From: Polytrichum commune
Lineage: Eukaryota; Streptophyta; Polytrichopsida; Polytrichales; Polytrichaceae
Reading direction: 5' to 3'
NCBI GenBank assembly: GCA_950295325.1
Contig: OX485808.1
Location: 25,504,527 to 25,568,526 of the forward strand
Length of the DNA stretch: 64,000 nt
Made by a program: the position numbers and the translations under genes. The notes beneath the pieces were generated by a model, which saw nothing but the letters and a program-made list of their open reading frames with translations, had not been told where the DNA came from and searched no databases. Positions 35,216 through 49,000 of the stretch are shown here, piece after piece. How positions within the stretch are numbered: position 1 is the first letter of the stretch; each line of letters starts with the position of its first letter.

Positions 35216-38200
35216 ACCTAAAAAGAATATGAAAGTGCCCTCATCCCCCATGCAAAAAATACATTGCCTTTGATAAACAAGTGGCTATCTAATAACTTTG
35301 GCATACATATGTAATGGTCCAACCTATTTTGGGATGCCCCCTGGAATACAAATACACAAATCGCACAAATCCTTAAGTTCCAATACATAAGATATTTAGG
35401 CAACTTTCGCAAGAAACACATCCTCAAACAAAACATATTTCCACTATGTAACCTATGCACAACCCAACAAATTCACACATGCCTCCACATGCTTTCCTAC
35501 TACAAAAAACAAACACATAAATAACCTACGAACTAACCAACACAATACAACAATACATGCATTAGTAAACAAATCACTACCACACCCCTAAACACAATGT
35601 TTCACCCTAATAGGCACTCACAAATTCAAAGACTAAACACCACATAATATCATACCCTCTTGGTTATTACCATGCACATGCTACCTACCCAAATGCATGT
35701 GTTGTGCCCGACTAAGACCAAACATACTATGTATCGTAGGAATGCCTCCTACAACCAACCCATCGTTTACACCCACCCCAAACCTTAAAATACAAATACT
35801 TAAATTCACATGTTGTAACGACATGTTCCCTATGGATGCAACAACTTGTTAACCGAACAAATATGCCTTAATCCACCCACGCCTAACCCAAAGAGGATGG
35901 GAAGTATTACCACCCAACATCATAATGGCAAGAATAAAAGGGACCATACACATAACATCCACTAAACTCCTCCAAGAACTACCCTTTCCCTTCACCAAAA
36001 TCCACAAACTTATAATAACCTTCTCATAAATAGCCATAAAATACTTAAATATATCATCTTGAACAAAAGAATACTAGAAAAGAAACAAGCCCTAATCCCA
36101 CTAGACTAAAAGAAATGACTAACAACAATTCTATACCTCACAATAGATAATGTTGAACTAACATAAACGTAAAGTTCACATGTGAAAACAATCACTAAGC
36201 CAACCCCGACCCCCTTGACCAAATAGTTAGTTGGGAGGGTGATCATCAAGATGTTACTTCCTTTCATACCTAGAAGACTATATACGTGTGGTCTAAATGC
36301 AATAAATTTTTTCTTGTTGAAGTGATAAGAACTCTCACATGTTGACAACTCACATACTTAGCCTACTCGAGTTGAAATCAAAATAATACAAATTGAACTC
36401 AAATGACCTATCACATGTACCTCAAAACAAATTTATTTTTTTAATTAAATCATCACACAAAAAACTAAAATGTAACCCAAGAGAATGCACAAGAAACCTG
36501 CAAGCCTAGCAACACTCTAACTTGAGGCTTCGTGTCCTCTTCCCCAAACACTCCAAGCTCCATGGCTACTCTTAAGTCATTGATTTTGGCGGTTTATGTA
36601 CTTATTTCCAATAGGTTGTCATGTTTCAATGAGTTGGTCTCCAAAATCCTAGCCATAGTGATCATATTTGTAGTTGGGTAGCAAACAATTATCCTTTGTT
36701 AGGAGGTTTGTCACTATGAACACAGATGAAAGGAATTTTAGCATCAATTACCTCTTTAATATGATAAAACGGAGGTTCTAAATGTGGCATTATCAAGTGT
36801 TGTAGTCGTATAAAAGAGGGAGTTTTGAACTAAAAATTTTGGTCTCGCAAAAATGTGTCATAATATTGAGGGTGTTGTATAAACGAGTATCATATTAACA
36901 AGGTTAGAATGTATGAGTGGACATGACATCTTTGAGGATTATGTTTTCTTTAAAACTTTTTAATGCTAACCAAAACGTATGACAAATGGATTTCTGCATA
37001 AAATGTTTTGTCTTTGTCCAACGACCTACCTTCACCCTACAATCTTGAGCACGTGCTTGGGGGAAGATGTCACATGGAACCTACAAGCTCTATCTATGGA
37101 AAACAAAGTTTGAAAAAAATTGAAACCTAATTATAAGGACATGCCAAATGCTTTCCACGACAATGCAACTAGGCAAGCCAAGTATGTATACAATTGATGG
37201 ATCTTTCTTGGTCCCTATAAACTCACTAGGGAATTGGATGCCTATGGGAGATGACCCAAATTGCTTCATCTTTGCCACATGTGATAAACACAAGCATAAG
37301 ATAACTTGTGTACATTTTAACAACATGTGCACGCACACATGCTCACTTGACCTTTAAGAGTTTTAAGAGGTATAAATTGCAAGTAATGGCAAGTTTAAGA
37401 GATTGAAAAAGGTGTGCCAAGGCACATACACAAAAAAATCAACAATGCATGGCACATCACATCCTTAACTAATGACCTATGTATCAAGAAGGATTGGCGA
37501 AGTACATGTGTACATATGTGCAAGGAGGTTAGTTGACATGAAACAAGTCAACTTATTCATAATAAAGTTCATGGAAAAATATATCATGCCCAAAAAATAC
37601 ACATATGTGCCCAAATGGTATAACCTAGGAAAAATAATCAGCGCATGTATAAGTGTGCAAAAATGAACATGTGTGCATTCACATTGCAAGAATGATAGAA
37701 GGAAACTAATGGGCTCTAAATTGGAGAATTTAAATATGCCATACACGTGTTGTTGTCATATATATGAGTTGGTGATTGCTACCTACTTCAACCTTAATCC
37801 ATCTATTGCATTCAAATTTGACCTCATTTTGAGTCTATGAAACATAGTCATGTAAAATTGATGAAGCTCTAGGTATTGGAATTCACAATACTCCCAAATG
37901 TTTTCATTTTAAAGAACCAAGTACAATGCCCAAAAGTCATCTGAAGTGACCTCTACATCAACTCCATCTTTCATTGCAATAGGCGTGTTGTTGGTATCAA
38001 TTATTTTCCAACTAAATGTCTCTAATTTCACGAGTGTTTTGGCAACATCAATATACCACTGGAAAAGTATAGAAAACCACGAGATGAAACTTTATCCACA
38101 TGCACGATTAAAGAACTACAAAACACAACATAACATGCATAGCCTTTGATCCAAATATGACGTGACTTCCATTATAGTTTGACAAGAGTTTGACCCATCC

Positions 38201-40090
38201 ATGTTCAACAAATTTAAACTTGTTTTATAATGATGCCATCCTAAGTTGAATTATTTTAGTTGAGTGTAAGGATGCTAGAGATTGATCAACAATTGAGGTA
38301 GCAAGTTGAGGTAAGGGTGATGCACGTCGGAGCTGATGGGACTTCGATATCGAGATTGACGTTGGAGGATTTGTGATTTTAGAGCTAGAAGTTAGGACTT
38401 GGGAGCTTGGAATTGGGACTTTGCATGATGGGAGCTTGGATTTGAGACTTAGGAGAGAGTGAGGAGGAGGAGGATTGTTGAGTTGGGAGGGAGGACTTCA
38501 AAGGATTGCAATGACTTAGGAGGCTGAAGCTAGGAGGAGAGGAGGTTGAGTGATAATGTAGAAAACCATGTGCGAGAAAATGTATGTCGGTTGTTATTCA
38601 AGACACATAAATTTTACATTTTTTAAGATATACAATAGCGTCTTCTAACTACAAGTTTGGGAATTATGTATGATGTACAATGTGGTTTAAGTTGTGGTAT
38701 TTCTTTTTATTTAGATGTAAAGTAGCATAAATAAAATTTAGATTTTATTTATTTATAGGTTCAACATAAATCATCTGCCATTAGTGGCATTGAATGAGAA
38801 ACAAGCAAAATGTATGTGGATATATGAATGGATTTGTTGAAATGATCACATTTGGATGAAAATCACCATCATCTAATGATGGAAGGGTTGTCTGGCTTAT
38901 TTAGGGTTTATTTGGGGGGGATCAAGAACCATACGCATGGTATAAGGGTAATAAAAAGTATTAACAAAGTATCATGGTAATATCGAGCATCACACAAACA
39001 TGAAAAAGACAATCTTAGGGTATTGAAAGGGGTCGTTGAGCTCAATTTTTCATTTCTATCTTTAGGTTTTTGTTTTCTCCTCTAGTCGGCTGCGGCAATC
39101 TCTCTTGACTGAGCATTTGCTTGCTCTGCTTCATTTAGGAGTGCTCACTTACTTTGTTTGCTCGCTCCTATGCTTTGAAGGTTGAATGCTAATTTGTTAT
39201 TTGAACTTCATGATGTTTGTGCGAGAATTGTTTTGGTTGGGTTCAAGGTGTTGGAACTTTAAAGTCCATTGTATATTTTAATACTTTAAGGTTAATTACA
39301 TTGTAATGTTCGTTGTTGGTAATGTTGAAGTTCAATTCTTAAGTGTATATTTCAAGGTGTATATTAAAGTTGAAGGTGTAATGTCCTTTTTATTGATGAG
39401 GTTTATGTATGTTGGTGTTGATTTGTTATGTATGTTGGAGTTGTAGCTTATGTATGTTAAAGTTGCTTTATTGCTATATATGTTGTTCTTACGTTGGTTG
39501 GATGTTAAAGTTTATGATATGATGGTTGTATGTGTGTAATGTGCAGAGTAATATTTGTGCAATGTAATGTATGCATAGTGTATTATATGTGTAATGTATG
39601 TACAAATTATTCACACAATTTTTTACTACTTATAAATAAAATAGGATGATTATAATTATGTGACTCTAACATTGATATATTATGATAGGGTGTTAGAAAA
39701 TACCATCTAGTAGGGATTTAACTACTTACAGGGTGAAAACTATTCAATGAAGGAAGGTAAATACACCCCCATTAATTAGGGGGTTATTGCACGTGTATAT
39801 ATAAATCAAGTGTAGATGCATCCATGGTGGGTCGTTCCACTCCCCTATTGAAATCAATAGCGTACATAGGATATGAGTTTTTTTAAACCCATAATATACC
39901 CAATTTATGTTCACACCTTCCTCACAAATTGGTCAACTAACACGAATGCATATTGGTGAGTTGGCCTTTAGAAGAGGGGATCCCTCTTTCCATGACTTTA
40001 AGATTGTTCAGTTAACTTTGATATGTAATAGATTTTACAACTATTATTAAACTTACAAAAATTAAATTTCCTATAAAATAATATAAATAT
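35216..40090. other. Intergenic, gene-free
   Basis: The plus strand remains markedly A/C-rich up to about 36100, as in the R4 region, and may continue that old element. 38280-38560 is G-rich with GGAGGA-type runs. No gene, RNA or defined element was recognised. Confidence 0.4.
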
Positions 40091-40094
40091 ATTG

Positions 40095-40725
40095 TGAAAA
40101 GGTCCACTGCTTATTGGGGAGTAAACTTGATGAATTAGAGGCTCCAAGATTAACAAACTCCCAATCCCCACAATCTTATTGAACCCCAATTTTGAAAGAC
40201 AAATAAACACCCTCATAGAAATGCAACTCCCATGTATGCATGGTATAGGAATTGGCTTGTAAATTGTTTGTTTGCAAAATCATTAGTAATAATAACTATT
40301 ATGGCATTCCAAATTCATTTCACTCTATCAAAAAAAAAATTGTATGAAAAATTATTACAATCATGCCACGTGCTAAGACAACACACCTACTTACACTAGA
40401 TGTAACTATCTTCTCCAAAAATGTGACACTTCTATAAGAAATTCAATCCTCTAATGAAAACTCATGAGATATTGGTAACCGAGGTCCACTAATGGGAAGC
40501 AAAGGTGAAGCTCCAAGTCCAACACATCTCCCAATCCCAACAATTTTGTGGGACTTAACCCCATAAGACAAGTAAACACCTCCATAGGAACACAACCCTC
40601 ATGCATGCATGTTATGGGAATTAGCTTGTACATTGATCACTTGCAAATCATCAAAAACAAGAATTGTTGTCCAATTTCAAATTCATTTCATTCATTCTAA
40701 TAATATACTCTATGAAAGCTTGTCT
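40095..40725. repeat. Dispersed repeat R5, copies 1 and 2
   Basis: Two direct copies (about 40095-40330 and 40480-40725) share GTCCACT, GAAGC/GAGGCTCCAAG, CTCCCAATCCC, CAATYTTRTKG, GACAARTAAACACC, CATGTATGCATGGTAT or CATGCATGCATGTTAT, GAATTRGCTTGTA and AATTCATTTCA. A third copy lies at 41490-41750. Confidence 0.7.
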
Positions 40726-41489
40726 CACCATGCCACGAGTTGAGACACCACACCTAGCTGTACTGTGCATAATCATTTGTTCCAATTACATGGCACCTCT
40801 AAAAAAATGTATTCCTCTAAATAAACATAATTTTTTATAAAGGAGTTCACTACATAACATTGGCAAGAGCTTCATTGTGGCACCCTTTCTAAATTGGAGG
40901 GTCTCATAATATCCAAGTGTGTTATTTCGGCTAGAGTGTCAACATAATGCGTAGTTGGCTAACTATTTGTTCAACTACATGCATAGATAGTTGGTGGCAT
41001 CCACGTGAAGCCCGTATTGATAGACTCAACTACCAAGTTATGAAATATAAGTATTTTGTGAATAAAATTTTGTAAGTGCCGGGCCTAGGTGCTAGTTGCC
41101 CCCCTGTAAAATGAATAATACTCAAGATGAGTACTATTAATTATGCAAGGGTGGCCCAACATAAGCTGAAAATTATTCTCACAAGATTTCCAAGATTCTC
41201 AACACTAGGGTGTACAATGTTTTGTCTAATTAGTGTGAGTTGGAATTTAGTGCAACCCACATTGATTTTATAGTACTCACCTTGGTTAAGTTTAGTACTT
41301 TTATAATACTTGCCTTGCCTTGGAATTTTCATCCAAATATGTAGATGAAAAAACCCACACTACTTTTTCATATTCGAAATTATAGTGGACCACTTCAAAT
41401 TATAATTAAAAATAATGTGGATAATTAGAAATTGGTGTGACCCCACAATAATTAGACAAAACATTGTAGCACCCTAATGCTGAGTAATA

Positions 41490-41750
41490 TTATGTACCCA
41501 TTGGGAAGCAAAGGTGAACATGAAACACCAAGTCCAAGGCCGGGGCGAACCAACCCGTCACTGGTTCCTTGGAGACAAGGGTTTAGGCATCCAACAAGGA
41601 ACGAGTGTATGGGTTGGTTCGCCCAAATCCCAAGTCCAACAAACCTGTCAATCCCAGCAATCCTATTGGACCCCAGCAGCCTCAGAAGACAAGTAAACAC
41701 CCCCATGTGAACGCCGGCCCCCCCCCAGGCAGGCAGCATAGGTTACTACG
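41490..41750. repeat. Dispersed repeat R5, copy 3, with inserted hairpin
   Basis: Shares GGGAAGCAAAGGTGAA, CCAAGTCCAACAAACCTGTC, CAATCCTATTGGACCC and AGACAAGTAAACACCCCCAT with copies 1 and 2. It contains an extra segment that folds on itself: GGGCGAACCAACCC (from 41543) pairs with GGGTTGGTTCGCCC (ending 41624), and GGTTCCTTG pairs with CAAGGAACG. Confidence 0.75.
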
Positions 41751-41791
41751 TAGTAAAGACCCGACCACCCTGTTGTGTGGATGCCAGCTAG

Positions 41792-41811
41792 CTCTCTCTC
41801 TCTCTCTCTTT
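41792..41811 (+). repeat. CT-rich tract upstream of the ZFYVE26-like gene
   Basis: A pyrimidine run, (CT)n then TTTTCCCC. CT-rich stretches are frequent near plant transcription starts and 5' UTRs, so transcription of the large gene may begin near here. This is an inference from position. Confidence 0.4.
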
Positions 41812-42189
41812 TCCCCTTTCTTTTCAAATTACTAACTTCATCATCACCATCATCAATTCCGAACACACACACACCCCCCGCACCCGCAAGGATCCCCATC
41901 ATCTCATTCAATCACCTCAATCTAACTTTCTTCTAAGTATTACACTCACCATCGCACCAATCGTTAACTTCTCAATTCACTCATCTCATTCAATCCATTG
42001 AGAGTTTGGCCTCAGTTAGGCTAAGGGATGCCATGCCATTCAATGCTCACGATGATGCAACAGCACGTTTTTGAGTGATTGGTAGATGGATGGTGGTGTG
42101 GGGTGTAACTTAGGAGGGAGAGGTTTTAGGTCCCAATTGTGGGATCGAAGAAGGAAGGACATGATGGGTGTGTGGTGAGAGAGAGGTGA

Positions 42190-42960
42190 ATGTGTTGGAC
42201 ACATTCAAAGGTTTGAGAGAGAGTGGAGTTCCAAAAATTGTGGGGAATTTTTTCGGGTTAGCTTTGATCGAGGTTGGTGGTGAGGTTTGTGGGTTATTGT
42301 GGGTTATTGTGGGTTATTGTGGGTTCGTAGAGAGATATTCATCCAGGTTTGATTGAGAGAGACGATTTGGGGAATTTTTGAGCTCGGTTTGATCATCGAG
42401 GTTTGCGTGGGGAGGCAGTCGAGGCTTGAGAGTGTCGATTCCCAAATTTTGGGTGACATTCAAGGTGCATATTTGGGTTAGGTTTGATCGAGGTTTGTGG
42501 GTTTTGTGGGGTTGTGGATATATTCATCAAGGCTTGAGAGAGACGATTCCAAGTTTTTTATTTTTTATTTTTTATTATCTTGAAGCTTGCTTAGGTTTGA
42601 TCGAGGTTTGTGTTGGAGGCATTTGAGGCTTGAGAGAGATGATTGTTCCAAATTTTAGGTGATTTTTCGGGATAGGTTTGATCGAGATTAGTGGGTTTTA
42701 GGTTTGCGGAGCTCTCTCGAGGCGATTCCAATTTTAGGGGGGATTTTCGGGGTAAGTAGGTTTGATCAAGGTTTTGTGGTGGTGAGATTTGTGTGTTGTT
42801 GGTTTGCGGAGACATTCAAGGCTTGACAGAGACGGTTTTCATATTTGGAGGGAATTTTGCGTTAGGTTTGATCGAGACGGATTTCCAATTTTGGAGGGAA
42901 AATTGGGGGGGGGGGGGTAAGTAAGTAGGTTTGATCGAGGTCGGTAGCGATATTTTAGGT
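42190..42960 (+). repeat. ~110-bp imperfect tandem repeats upstream of the large gene
   Basis: Six to seven degenerate units. The recurrent parts are GGCTTGAGAGAGACGATTCC, AATTTTNGGGG, TTCGGG and AGGTTTGATCGAGGTTTGTG. One unit carries a 14-bp triplication (GTGGGTTATTGTGG). A G13 tract lies at 42905-42917. The array ends about 70 bp before the start codon and probably forms promoter or 5' UTR sequence. Confidence 0.7.
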
Positions 42961-43026
42961 TATGTGGGAAGAGGTGGGATGATCGGGGAGATACAGGGTT
43001 AAGCTAGTTAACAATTGGCAACAGGA

Positions 43027-46000
43027 ATGATGGAAAGCAAGGAGGATCGATTGCTGGGCGGCGTCATAGCCAACCACCTATTTCTGTCCCAATTCGAGTT
43101 ATTCCGAGCCTGCCTGCTTACCCTGTCTGTTCGCAGCCCAAGGTTAGCCCGCGACATTTACCAAACTGTGATTAAAAAGATATGGACACTCAAGGGCGTG
43201 GTATGGTCCGAGAGTGTGCCATCATCCGCCCACATGGCCTGGCTCTGCCTCCAAGAGCTTCATGCTATGGAGGAGAAGCTTGCAGATTCCGAATCCACCA
43301 AACCTGAGGGAGACGGAGATGGAGATGGCTCCGAGCAAGGCGAGCATCGGATTTACTGCCGCCCTGTTTATGATAGCATCGAGTTTCTGCTGCTCCTCGA
43401 GTTTCTGAATCGGTATGTGGTCGACCATGGCAACACCATCGCCAAAGACATCACAGCAGAAGAATGCACAGGTACAAGGATGCTTCTCCTTTCTCATGTT
43501 CTCATTTTGGATGTGGGTGTAAATGTAGGACACTCAATCTTTGAGCGATTCAGTCTTCATCCTCTGGAAAGTCCACTCTCATGTGGCCTGTAGGGCATTC
43601 AATCTTTTAGTAATTGAGAACTTGCTTCATCCTCCACACATTCAACTCTCATATAGCCTCTGAGAGATTCAATCTTTGAGTGATTGAGGACTGTCTTTAC
43701 CCTCCACACATTCCACTCTCATATGGCCTGTGGGACATTCAATCTTTAAGTAGTTGAGGACTGTTTTCATCCTCTGCAAATTCCACTCTTATATGGCCTC
43801 TATGATATTCAATCTTGTGAGTAAATTGAGGACTCTCTTCATCCTCTGGAAAGTCCACTCTCATATGGCCTGTAGGACATATAATCTTTGATTGATTGAG
43901 CACTGTCTTCATCCTCTGCAAATGCCATCCTGATATGGTCCGTATGGCATTCAATCTTTGAGTAGTTGAGGACTGTCTTCATACTCTGCAAGTTCCACTC
44001 TCAAATGGCCTGTAGAGCATTCAATCTCTGAATAATTGGGGACTGGCTTCTTCGCCTGCAAATTCCACTCTCATATGGCCTGTAGGACATTCAAGCTTTG
44101 AGGAATTGAGGAATGTCTTCACTATCCCCAAATTCCACACTTAATGGCCAGCTGGCACTGAGAAGCAATCATCAACATACACAACTCTGTTTCAGGATAT
44201 TTATGCACCTTGAATTCAATAGAATAGAACATTGCATAATATGAAGCTACTGAAGGTGAAGAAATAGTAATCTGGAATGAAGCTCGACCAGGTTCGGGGA
44301 GCATGCATGGAAGCAGTAAGGTTTGATGAGGGTCGAAGCAATACAAAGTTTTTAAGATGCCCGAGGTAATTATGTGGTTTATGCTTTACTTGCAGATAAT
44401 GAGATGAATTCTCCTACAGACATTATTTTGGTAATTTGTTAATGAATTTCACTCCCTATCAGCTCAAATACGAGCACCAGTATTGGAAAGTCATACAGAT
44501 AACATGACGGAAAGGTGTTGAGAAGATTATTCCTGGTGATTAGCCCATGAAGGCAAGGCTTATAGTAACTTTAGTAAGGGATTTGTGATCCTAGGATTTA
44601 TCATCCTACAATTGTTGTTGAATTCATGATGAGTCCCCTGGTCAATACTTTTATTTGGTTGGCATAAAAAAATCTAGACATGACTAATTCATACATTTCG
44701 CACTTTACATCTGTAACCTCCAATATTGTGCTCAATGTCTCATAATGTTCTTCTGTTCATCATTAATTCAGTTTTTGTACGGACCTATTTTTTTTATGGG
44801 TTGCTTGTATTTTGTGCACACTTTGTGGTACATTTTGGTCTTCAGAGACTCTGTATTGTATTAGGTGCTCACAATAACTTGTCTTGCATCACAAATTGTT
44901 CATCTACCTATAATAATGCTCTGAGTACATTCTCATCAGTTCTAAGAAGTAAGATCGTGGTTCAATTGAGAAACAAGTAGTGGCTCACATTCAGCTGAAG
45001 AATTCACTGGAGAAATTGAACCTCACTGATGCTGTAGACATGAGAAATGTTTTCTCAAGTCGGAATCAATTAGACTCTTTCTTTGACTCAATGGGACTTG
45101 TTGTTGGGAGTTGGTCCTTATGAGTTTCCATTGGTTGTTTTACTCTCAATATCAACAATTTCTTCCACTTGTGGTGCATGCTTGGAGGTAGTGTTTGAAT
45201 TTGAAGAGCAACCTATTTCGGACCATTGAGGGCCAAGCTCATTTTAGCACCTCTTGGCATGCCAAAACGAGTTTGACCCTCAATGAAATAGAATGTTCTT
45301 TGTTCAGACCTCCACAGTGCCTCCAAGCATGCACCAAAAACTCACCAAACATGGAAGGTGTTGTATGCAAAACAACCAACTCCAACCAAAAGTATGCTGA
45401 GTTAGATGATAATTCTGTTGTTGTTTTAATTTCGCGTGCACTTGTTTTAGCTCAGCAAGTGGTACTTTATGTTCAGGATGGATTTTCTGAAGGTCTGTAA
45501 CAAATTTCTTGCCATAGTTTTGCTGATAGTGTTATTTTCTATGTCATATTAGCACTATAGCCACATTTCCTGCATTGACCATCGTAAATGGGTTGTTGCA
45601 GTTTCCAAAAATGAGGATGGTGTACCATCGTCTGGGCATGCAGATGAAAGGGTGGGGCTAGAAGTTGTCAAGAAGATGACTGTGGCAGGACTAGAGCAGC
45701 TGTTTAGGTCTATTCAATCGGTTAGTGAACGTAATTCCGGAGGTGAAGATAAGGAGGAAGGTAGTAGAGAAGGGGAATTTGAGGGTCGAGAAAGTCCTCT
45801 GGAGCCTATTATTCCTTCACATTCAAAAGGCCAAAGGGAGGTGTTCTTCTCCGATATGGAAAAGAAATGGCTGCGCTCCTTGACACTAAGACAGCCGGAG
45901 CTTCTTGATGCTCTTTGTCAAAATATCACTCGTCAACAACAGTTTAGTTGGTTAAGTAACCAACCGGACCTGCATAATAGGCGTGAAGGGGAATCGGAAA

Positions 46001-49000
46001 GGGATTTGGATGCAGAAATATCCAGCAAGAGGGCTGAAGCTGATTTTGAAGATGAGACAGAGGCTGGAGAACCACCTGGCACTTCTGAACATTTTGAGGT
46101 TAGATTCCAGTTTTTATTTTGTTAGTTATACTCCCATGGGGTGAAGATAGCTATATCTGATTGCCGCCCTTTGCAACATGTAAATGTATTGACCACAAGG
46201 TTTTGTTTCCATTTGATTGTAATTCCTGGAGTCTGGTAGTGTTCCTTATTCTCTTTGCCTTCTTCCAGATGGGTTCAGATATTCAAAGAGAAGTACAAGA
46301 GGCGCATTTGAAACAAATTATGCAAGATGTTAAAGGAGGCCATTTGGCGAAGGCTATTGATCACCTAAAGTTTTTGCATGAGGATTTTGGCATCACAGAA
46401 AAAGAGTCTGGGTTAGTAGATTGCTCACCTTCTTAAGTCCTCCTCAGGTGACAGGTCCATGGCCTATTCAGCCCTTTTAAAGGCACTTTGCTAGAAACCT
46501 CATTTCCAATGTATAGAAATATGAAAAATCCTTATCCTTGTGGTGCAGAGGATTCTCTCCAGATTGTTTCATGTCTCAACTTTTGAGAGGTCTTTGCCAA
46601 ATTGTTTTCTGCGGTGTTGGAATATTTCATCAGTTTTTGATGCCATTTATTTGTCAATTCTGTCTCTTAGTGAAGCAATCCACTTGATTCTGAAAGAGGC
46701 CAAATCTATGGTGCGGGAGCAGCAGGAATCTGTTCTACATTCCATATACGAGTGCAGTGTTACTTCTGGAAGCATTCTTCTTCCTAAACTTGTTGAGGTA
46801 TGCCTCAAAAGCCTCATCCTTTTGTTATCAAGATACAAGTTGACAAGCGAGCACTTTGTAGTGTATGATTTGCTTTTTAGTGTGGATGCAATTTTAGATC
46901 CTTACAAATTGATCCAAGTTGGTGGAAGTCTGTATTTGCAATGGCAATTGTATTCATAGAGTGCTTCAGTTAGTCAAGGCATCATATGTTCTCATATGTT
47001 CTATAACAGAGTTATTCTTTAACTTGATGTGACTTTTCATAGGGAGTTGGCTGATCTGATTTTGCATTAGTTGCTTTCCATACAATATCAACACTTTCTT
47101 TCCACTTGTGGTGCATCCTCTGAGGGAGTGTTTGAGTTTGAATGAAGAGCACTCTATTTTGGCTCATTGAGGGTCAAACTCATCATAGTACCTCTTGGCA
47201 TGCCAAATTGAAATTGACCCTCAATGAACTGATGTAGAATGTTCTTTGTTCAAACCTTCACACTACCTCCAAGCATGCACCAAAAACTTACTGAACATGG
47301 ACAGTGTTGTATGCACTACAACCAACTCCTGACCAAAAGTAATGTTGAGTTAGAGGGTAACTCTAATTTGGTTATTTTGAAGTATTGAATTTTCCCAGAA
47401 GGGTTGCTAAATGCTTATGAATGGTGGAACAGTCTGCTCAAGATGATATGATTCGGGAGGAACTCGAACGCAGTAAAACATCATCACCACAAGAGCTTTA
47501 TCCTCCTCCATTTGAACGCCTCCATCAGCGGATGCAACTACTTCGAGGTGGTAGCCCTTCGGATGCTGGAAGCCTCCCAATGACGGAAACTTCAGCAATT
47601 CGTGCTTGTTTGAAAGAGTTGTACCAATATGCACGTGTTGATGGTGCTCACGTTTTGGAGCTTGTGGTGAAAGCTGCACTTGCGTCCGTCAAGGATCGTC
47701 AATTTCAGAAAGTATCAGATGTATGTGTGCACTGCATCTTCTTGAATTTGGATCCACATTGACAAATGCCATAGTTCTGAAAGCTGTAAAATGGAAAATA
47801 TACTCGATTATCTCAAATTGTTGCTGTAGCGTGAGTAGTACTTGTTTTGATCAGCAGGTTTCAGCAATTGACTTGGTGATGTGAAAACAGGTTGTTTCTC
47901 CATTTCCACGACTCCAACCATTAGTTGCTGTTATGGGTTGGGATCTCTTGGCTGGCCATACAAAATCTAGGCGTAAGTTGTTGGAGCTACTTTGGAACAG
48001 CAAGATTAAACCTGGGAACCTGTCTCATGGCAGAGCTACAGAGGAGGTAGAATTTCAAAATTGCTGTGTCTTACAGGGTTTTTACGCAGATTGAATTGCT
48101 ATGCTTAGTGTGGGGCACTTTGGATCACTGCTTTTTAAGTCAAGACAAAAGACTAAAAATAATGTTTAGATGAGTCAAGTTTGTCGTAGAGTTTTGAGTG
48201 GTTTGTTGATATCATGGTAACAGCTTGATAAAATCTGATTTACATCAACTCAGTAACTTGTGTAATTTGGACTGCGTGCGACGCTTGGACCTCAACAAGA
48301 TGATGTCAACAGGAGAATAGTTTTCTTTTCACTTCTCTATCCATTCTGAGATTCTATTGTGGTCTACTCCCTTTCTTTGAATACTCTGTGGAAAATTGAT
48401 GTGGAGTGCAGGAAAAGAACATGCATTCTGATATGGGTTTTTTATGTGCAATATTTCAGATTTCCTGTGTGGAGCAGCTTTGTGATCAGCTGTGTTATCG
48501 GTTGGAGTTGGCATATTTTGCTGCTTCTGCTAACTCGGGTATTAGCCAGTCAGCCACTACTCGAATTTTTGTCAAGGGAAACCGCATTAGGGGTGTGGAG
48601 AACATTGAGGCTCCTGCTGACCCTTTTGTGGCCAACCTTGTTCTTGAACGACTAACCATGCATTCTCCAATCCGAGTGAGTTTTTATTTTATTATTTTAT
48701 TATTATTGTTATTTTCTCTCCTTTCAAATCACATGAATCAATGTGAGCTTCGAAGTTTATTCTTTTATTGAGTCTCATTTTCTGCTTATAGGCCTCTTAC
48801 AGGGTACTGATTGAGGGTGATGCTCAAATTCTAGGTGCTATTTGATGTGGTGCCCGATATCAAGCTTGGTGAAGCCCTTGAACTCATTAAATTACAGCCT
48901 ACAGGCACATCTACCGAAGCTTATCGCCAAAGGTTTACCTGCTAACTTTCTAAACTCTACTGCACTCTGATTGTGCAAAAGCTGTTCTCTCCAGATGAGC

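Noticed and set aside
37946-38149. Short open frame around 38 kb
   Set aside because: 67 codons, no motif, no splice partners, AT-rich context.
41477-41911. Several overlapping frames of 60-95 codons on both strands
   Set aside because: They follow from the low stop frequency in GC-richer repeat R5 and its hairpin. No family resemblance.
43520-44155. CRISPR-like regular repeat
   Set aside because: Units are contiguous 70-bp tandem copies without distinct spacers, in a plant intron. It is a minisatellite.
46549-46670. Possible extra exon between exons 3 and 4 of the ZFYVE26-like gene (acceptor near 46549)
   Set aside because: No donor gives a phase compatible with exon 4, whereas direct joining of 46411 to 46671 keeps the frame. 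An undetected exon in this diverged stretch remains possible.
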